Source of the DNA: Dendrobium chrysotoxum
Lineage: Eukaryota; Streptophyta; Magnoliopsida; Asparagales; Orchidaceae
Direction: 5' to 3'
Length of the DNA stretch: 64,000 nucleotides
Assembly (NCBI GenBank): GCA_019925795.1
Contig: CM034305.1
Coordinates: 89,812,433-89,876,432 of the forward strand
The notes beneath the pieces are model-generated. The model was not told the DNA's origin. It did no database searches and saw only the letters and a list, made by a program, of their open reading frames with translations. This document shows positions 59,239-64,000 of this stretch, piece by piece. A program made the translations under genes and the position numbers. The number at the start of each line of letters is the position of its first letter. Positions within the stretch are counted from its first letter, which is position 1.

Positions 59239-59785
59239 TAGAGGTATACATTGTTCAGTTCAGTTCCAATCAGACCTGCATTTAAAACCAACTAAACCAA
59301 TCTTGAAACCAAAATTAAAACAATATTCTGGCAAACCAAAACAAACTATCTGATTTGATTCAGTTTATGTTTTATTTTTAGTTTAAGAGCATAAATATTT
59401 AAAAGTTGGTTCTTTTATTTTGTTTCACTTATATTTCAAAATGTTTTTAATTGTTTAGTTTTAGTTTGACAATTTATTTTAAATTTATGGATCATTAAAT
59501 GATTAAGATTTCATAAAACTAAATCAAAGAAAGATTGTGATTCTACCTAAATTAATCAGATGAATGCTGGGTAATAAATATCAGGAATAAGATTTATATT
59601 TATTGTTATTATGCTTAGTTAGTTTGGCTTGATTTGTTTTGGTTTTATTCAAACTTAAATCAAATAAAATAAATTGGATTAGAAAAAATATCAAATCTAA
59701 ATGAAACCAATCCCAAACCAAATGAATTGGTTTAGCTTGGATTGGTTTGGATTTTTAGGCTTCTTAGTATTTTTGCATACCCTCG
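59239..59785. mobile_element. hAT MITE of a second family (GGTTTGGTTT type)
   Basis: 547 bp with imperfect inverted ends TAGAGGTATACA and TGCATACCCTCG. The flanking 8-mers GTGATAAG (59,231-59,238) and ATGATAAG (59,786-59,793) match at 7 of 8. The arms carry AAACCAA / TTGGTTTGG words instead of CCCGAACC. Non-coding. Confidence 0.75.
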
Positions 59786-59793
59786 ATGATAAG

Positions 59794-60150
59794 GTAATAA
59801 TATGTCTGAATCTTAAAAGATTTCTAATACATCTTAGCATCCAAAACAACAAAATACTCCAAAAGATTCAGCACAAGATAGATTTTTATTGATAAGAAAA
59901 TCAATTCAGAACAAAAGAAGAGATAATGGTTCTCTTTCGAGAGGAGGACCTTCTCTCCAAACCCTAGACACCGCTAGGATCCGTCACACGAGAAGTACAG
60001 CACTCAAAACAAAATCTGCATAAGAATAAAATAAACCCTATTATGGCCTTAAATAAGCTTCCATCCTCCCTCCTAAATCAGCATCCTTCCTAATATATTT
60101 CCCTCTTAAATTTGAAAATAATTCAATTAGGAAAGGGTTGGAGTTCTGTT
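59794..60150 (-). repeat. LTR-like relic resembling the 61 kb LTR
   Basis: Order of motifs (TTCGAGAGGAGGACC, AAACCCTAG, then CCTCCCTCCTAAATCAGC) parallels the LTR at 61,069-61,525. No ends could be placed. Possibly a solo LTR of a related gypsy family. Confidence 0.35.
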
Positions 60151-60204
60151 GATGTCATTTTAGCTATATTTGTCTAAGTTTATATTTTTCTAGTTTCTTT
60201 CTGA

Positions 60205-60910
60205 TTTAACAGCATCTGAGAATGGGGATGTGCTCTTCAGTGCTTTGATTACCTCAATGGGTTTGATTTATCGGCGCAAATCGATTTGATTTAACAACAC
60301 GTGGATTCTCTAGTTTAGCAGTTTTCGATTCCTTGTTTTAGTATGTGATCTGTTTCCTTGCTTTCCTTTCAGTCGCTTCCAAGCAACTATTTGGTAGATT
60401 ATTATTGTTATTTTCGCTGATTGGGTGTTCTTATCCTTCCTATTTTTTTTCTTCGACTTTCCTTATTATAGCAATGTTTGGTTGGTAGTTTCCTTCTTTG
60501 ACATGTTAATACTGTAGCTATGTTGGCTGCTCTATGTCCTTAATTCTGGTATTATAATTGGGATTAGCCTGTTAACTGAGATTTTGACCTGTGCTGTAAA
60601 TCGAGAGTTACTATTTTGTTGGATGAGATTGGAAAATTGGTGTCTTGCTGAAATTTGATGATGCTGAATTCAAACTTGTATTTAATTGGATCTTGGAGGA
60701 TTCTGTGAAGGTACTAAATTTGGGTATTTTTTTTGTTTATAAATATCCATTGAGCGATGTAATTTTTTAATACAAATTTGATTTTCTTTAAATTTTCGGA
60801 GTGTGTTGTTGGATATGGAATCTTGAAATGTTTTGGAAGTCTTAAAGACAATTTTCAGTAGATGCTTTTTCTAAATTTATTTGTGATTGGTTTGTACATG
60901 TTTGATATCT
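60205..60910. repeat. Duplicated segment, copy 2
   Basis: Partner of 56,395-57,300, same orientation, about 3.8 kb away. It includes CTTGGAGGATTCTGTGAAG/GTACTA, which could be an exon end, but the other copy has a stop at this point. Confidence 0.72.
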
Positions 60911-61068
60911 CATTAAATTTGTTACACACCAATTTTAATTTTGGTGGTGTGAATTTTAGTTGTTGTGGAAATTTACATCCAGTCTAAAGATTTCCTGTAG
61001 AATTTTGTATTTCCTGTAGAATTTTAGTTGTTGTGGATTTTGATTAGATTAACATGTCCATTGATATG
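60911..61068. other. Left flank of gypsy-2, nothing recognised
   Basis: Short AT-rich stretch with a local repeat (TTTCCTGTAGAATTTT occurs twice). No gene. Confidence 0.5.
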
Positions 61069-61525
61069 TGTTAGGAAACACTTGAAGATCTCAAGTATTT
61101 CCTATGTTTCTATGAAAACAACGGAAAATCTCACCAAAAACACACAAAAATCTGAGAGAAAAACACCACTAATCAAGCAAAGCAATAAACAAGATACAAT
61201 ATTCTTCAATTCGAGAGGAAGAACAACTCTCCTAATCTCCGGCCACGCCAAGAGCCCAAGCAAGAAACCCTAGATCTCAAAGATACATTCAAATTCAAGA
61301 TCATCCTTCTTTTCCCCCCAATCCTCCTAATTAACCATAAAGGAGTTTTACAAATTGCCTAATCAGCCCTTCCCATTCAAAATTTCCCTCCCAAAATCAG
61401 ATCTCACGCGTGTTCGGCCCCTCCCGCTGGTTCCGCCTGGGTCCCGTGCCGCTCGGTTCCGCCTCGCATAAAAGAGGACCGGTCTGGTTTGGACCGGTCC
61501 AGCCGGCCCAGGGGCCGGCCTAACA
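61069..61525 (-). repeat. gypsy-2 3' LTR
   Basis: In element orientation it begins TGTTAGGCCGG (61,525) and ends TTTCCTAACA (61,069), giving the inverted ends TGTTAGG/CCTAACA. The polypurine tract lies directly before it. The other LTR is outside the window. Confidence 0.88.
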
Positions 61526-62835
61526 GTACTCCCCTCCCAAAAACTCACCTTGTCCTCAAGGTGAAATGAAGGAAATTGATCTTTCATTCTTTCCAACGGC
61601 TCCCAAGTCGCCTCAAAGTCAGGAAGGTCTTTCCATCTAATCAGCACTTCTTTGTTGCCTTCATTATCTGATCTTACTCCTACAAGCTCCAGTGGTTCTA
61701 AAATTACTTCCAAATCCCCAGTCAGTGTAGATGGCAATTCCTCGCTATTTGCATGCTCCCCTATAGCTTTCCTTAACTGGGACACATGGAATACTAGGTG
61801 TATGGTGGCTGTTGGTGGTAACTTCAGTCGATACGCCACTGCCCCGATCCTGTCCAACACCTCATACGGACCGAAGTACCTCGGTGCCAGCTTCTCGTTC
61901 CCCCTTCTAGCAACTGTCCTTTGCCTGTAGGGCCGCAATTTTAGGTACACCTTTTCTCCCACTTCAAACTGCATGTCCCTCCTATGTGAATCTGCCTGCT
62001 TTTTCATGATTTGTTGTGCCCTCAGAAGATGCCTCTTCAATTCTTCTAGTACCTTGTCCCTTTCCTCCAGATACTGCTCAACTGAAGAAACTGGTGTGCT
62101 TCCTTTCCCATAGTGCACTAGGTGCGGAGGGTCCCTCCCATATAATACCTTGAAAGGAGTCATTAGAGAAGCCGAATGATATGATGTATTATACCAATAC
62201 TCGGCCCAAGGTAACCACCTCGCCCACATCCGTGGTGTTTCAGACGCAAAACACCTCAAATATGTCTCCAAGCTTCGATTCACTACCTCAGTCTGTCCGT
62301 CAGTCTGTGGATGGTAGGCGGTACTTCTCTTGAGAACAGTGCCCTGCATCCTGAAAAGCTCCCTCCAAAACTGGCTGAGGAAGACTTTGTCCCTATCGGA
62401 TACAATCGACTCAGGAATCCCATGTAATCTAACCACTTCCCTGATGAACACTGCCGCCACTGACACTGCGGTGTAAGGATGTCGCAAGAGAATGAAGTGG
62501 GCATACTTACTAAGTCGGTCTACCACAACTAAAATGACTGTGAATCCCTCTGAGCGGGGTAGGCCGTCAATGAAGTCCATGGACACTTCCTCCCATACTC
62601 TATTTGGGAGTGCTAATGGTTGGAGTAACCCTCCTGGTGCCATGGCCATATATTTATTTCTCTGGCACACCTCACACCTGGACACCATCTCCTCAACATC
62701 CTTATACATCCCTTTCCAGTAGAGCTCCGATGCTAACCTCCTATACGTCTTCTGAACTCCTGAATGACCTCCAACTGCGCTGCCATGAAACTCCTGCAAC
62801 AAGTGGGGGATGTGTATGGAAGTTCGTGGCATCAC
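61363..62835 (-). CDS. gypsy-2 integrase with chromodomain-like tail
   Basis: A 490-residue open frame, the 3' part of pol. It has the zinc-binding HHCC motif (LLQEFHGSAVGGHSGVQ then CEVCQ). The catalytic core shows MDFIDGLP, VSDRDKVF and TDGQTEVVNRSLETYL, so the D,D,E residues are present. A GPY/F-like region (FGPYEVLDRIG) and a chromodomain-like end (VLIRWKDLPDFEATWEPLE) follow. Such tails direct insertion toward chromatin marks in chromoviruses. The frame crosses the polypurine tract (SFWEGST) and continues about 54 codons into the LTR before stopping. The Met at 62,835 is not a true start: the preceding RNase H frame is joined here by a one-base frameshift. Confidence 0.9.
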   Translation of the reverse strand: MMPRTSIHIPHLLQEFHGSAVGGHSGVQKTYRRLASELYWKGMYKDVEEMVSRCEVCQRNKYMAMAPGGLLQPLALPNRVWEEVSMDFIDGLPRSEGFTVILVVVDRLSKYAHFILLRHPYTAVSVAAVFIREVVRLHGIPESIVSDRDKVFLSQFWRELFRMQGTVLKRSTAYHPQTDGQTEVVNRSLETYLRCFASETPRMWARWLPWAEYWYNTSYHSASLMTPFKVLYGRDPPHLVHYGKGSTPVSSVEQYLEERDKVLEELKRHLLRAQQIMKKQADSHRRDMQFEVGEKVYLKLRPYRQRTVARRGNEKLAPRYFGPYEVLDRIGAVAYRLKLPPTATIHLVFHVSQLRKAIGEHANSEELPSTLTGDLEVILEPLELVGVRSDNEGNKEVLIRWKDLPDFEATWEPLERMKDQFPSFHLEDKVSFWEGSTVRPAPGPAGPVQTRPVLFYARRNRAARDPGGTSGRGRTRVRSDFGREILNGKG

Positions 62836-63998
62836 AAACTCCCCTGATACAATAATCTCTCCCCCTCAAGGCAATACCCAGGATGACTATTCTTCTCTTT
62901 CCCCAGATCCTCCCTGATCTTTCTCAAATCTTCATTCAACATGCTTTCTTGCTTGATGGCCCCCCAATCTACCATCAATGGAACTGATACCGCTAATTCC
63001 TGAAGCTCCCTGACACATCTGGATAAGGCGTCGGCTGCTTTATTTTCCAAACCAGGCTTGTATTGGATCTCAAAATCATAGCCTAATAATTTGTACAACC
63101 ATCTCTGATGTTCCTCAGTCACCATCCTCTGCTCTAACAGATATTTCAAGCTTCTCTGATAAGTCCTTACCACAAAATGCCTTCCTAAAAGGTAAGGCCG
63201 CCACTTCTGAATCGCCAAGACAATGGCCATCAACTCCCTCTCATATACTGACTTCAATCTAGCCCTGGCTGACAGCACTTGACTGAAGTAAGCTATTGGC
63301 CTGTGATTCTGCATCAATACTGCCCCCAACCCATATCCCGACGCATCAGTCTCTACCACAAAGACCTGACTGAAGTCTGGAAGTGCTAACACTGGAACTG
63401 TAGTCATGGCTTCCTTCAGTTTCTCAAAAGCCTGAGTTGCTGCCTCACCTCAAGAAAATCCATCCTTCTTCAGTTGCTCAGTCAAAGGCCAAGCAATAGC
63501 ACTGTATCCCTTCACAAATCTCCTGTAGTACCCAGTTAACCCCAAGAACCCCCTTAACTCCTTTAGGTTCCTAGGCATTGGCCACTTTTGCATTGCTTCT
63601 ATTTTACTCTGATCGGCTGCCACTCCTTCTTGGGAGACAACGTGTCCCAAGTACTCTACACTGGTCTGGGCAAAGCTGCACTTCTTCAGGTTGGCTTGTA
63701 ACTGATGTTCCTGTAACACTCCCAAGACCGCCTTCAAGTGCTCCAAATGCTCCCCTTCAGTCTTGCTATACACCAAAATGTCATAAAAAAAAACCAGTAC
63801 AAACTTCCTGAGGTACGGCTTGAAGACCCTGTTCATCAAAGATTGAAAAGTAGCAGGTGCGTTAGTCAAACCAAAGGGCATTACCAGAAACTCATAATGC
63901 CCTTCATGTATTCTGAAAGCTGTCTTGGGAACATCTGCCTCCTTCATTCTGATCTGGTGGTATCCCGACTTTAAGTCCAACTTGGAAAATACCACAGC
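62832..63998 (-). pseudogene. gypsy-2 reverse transcriptase and RNase H (defective)
   Basis: RT from the window edge: FSKLDLKSGYHQIR (motif A), VMPFGLTNAPATFQ (motif B) and motif C reading VLVFFYDILVYS, where the family has FDDIL; the first catalytic Asp is Tyr. The connection domain leads to FS, then a TGA replacing the usual Trp at about 63,449. RNase H continues in the same frame: VVETDASGYGLGAVL, YERELMAIV, then VVRTYQRSLKYLL, where the family has TDQRSL, so the third acidic residue is also Tyr. It ends LLYQGSL with a one-base frameshift to integrase. Neither the polymerase nor the RNase H of this copy should be active. Confidence 0.88.
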
Positions 63999-64000
63999 CC

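Larger units (their letters stand above)
61069..64000 (-). mobile_element. Chromodomain-type Ty3/gypsy element (gypsy-2), partial
   Basis: The 3' half of a gypsy element on the minus strand: RT, RNase H, integrase with a chromodomain-like tail, polypurine tract TGGGAGGGGAG, and a 457 bp LTR. The gag end and 5' LTR are off the right edge. Only a few defects are seen in 2.9 kb (one stop, one frameshift, two catalytic changes), so it is younger than gypsy-1. Integrase and LTR ends resemble gypsy-1, indicating related families. Confidence 0.92.

Overview
The window is nuclear DNA from a flowering plant: AT-rich, with spliced host genes buried in layers of transposable elements. Two host genes are recognisable. 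One is a ubiquitin-conjugating enzyme of the UBE2C / plant UBC19-UBC20 type, minus strand, running off the left edge. The other is a complete single-exon gene for Sec61 beta, a subunit of the ER protein-translocation channel, on the minus strand at 33.9-34.2 kb. A third gene may start at about 49.9 kb on the plus strand; its product is not recognised. The species cannot be named from the sequence, and a monocot/dicot call would be a guess.

Layout. 0-6.9 kb: UBE2C-type gene in three visible exons (6726-6626, 6488-6461, 240-13), with a 6.2 kb second intron full of repeats. 6.9-12.7 kb: a 305 bp MITE, a head-to-tail array of three Tourist-like MITEs, a full-length RTE-clade LINE with a 23 bp target-site duplication, and another Tourist pair. 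12.7-16.9 kb: unrecognised or degenerate DNA, then an LTR-element remnant invaded by a small hAT element that keeps a BED zinc finger. 16.9-24.4 kb: a defective Ty3/gypsy element with a 5 bp duplication (TAGAC), split by a 5'-truncated RTE LINE. 24.4-33.3 kb: a hAT MITE, a third RTE copy, and a 0.7 kb tandem duplication. 33.9-34.3 kb: the Sec61 beta gene and its promoter. 34.6-42.9 kb: LTR-like blocks, a minisatellite, a solo-LTR candidate holding a hAT MITE, and microsatellites. 42.9-49.8 kb: a hAT element split by a 5.8 kb LTR element that has 2.1 kb LTRs but only a gag-like interior. 49.9 kb onward: the candidate gene start and what may be its long intron, carrying a plus-strand RTE copy, two more hAT MITEs and a duplicated 0.7-0.9 kb segment. 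61.1-64 kb: a younger chromodomain-type Ty3/gypsy element, minus strand, continuing off the right edge.

Most coding sequence belongs to transposons and is broken by stops, frameshifts or loss of catalytic residues. The strongest new observations are the split UBE2C gene with a 28-nt exon, the MITE array sharing single TAA targets, the hAT family with an 8 bp duplication at every copy (one reconstructed across 6.9 kb), the gag-only LTR element, and a gypsy Pol frame that continues about 54 codons into its own LTR. I found no previously undescribed host system; the novelty lies in element structure and nesting.
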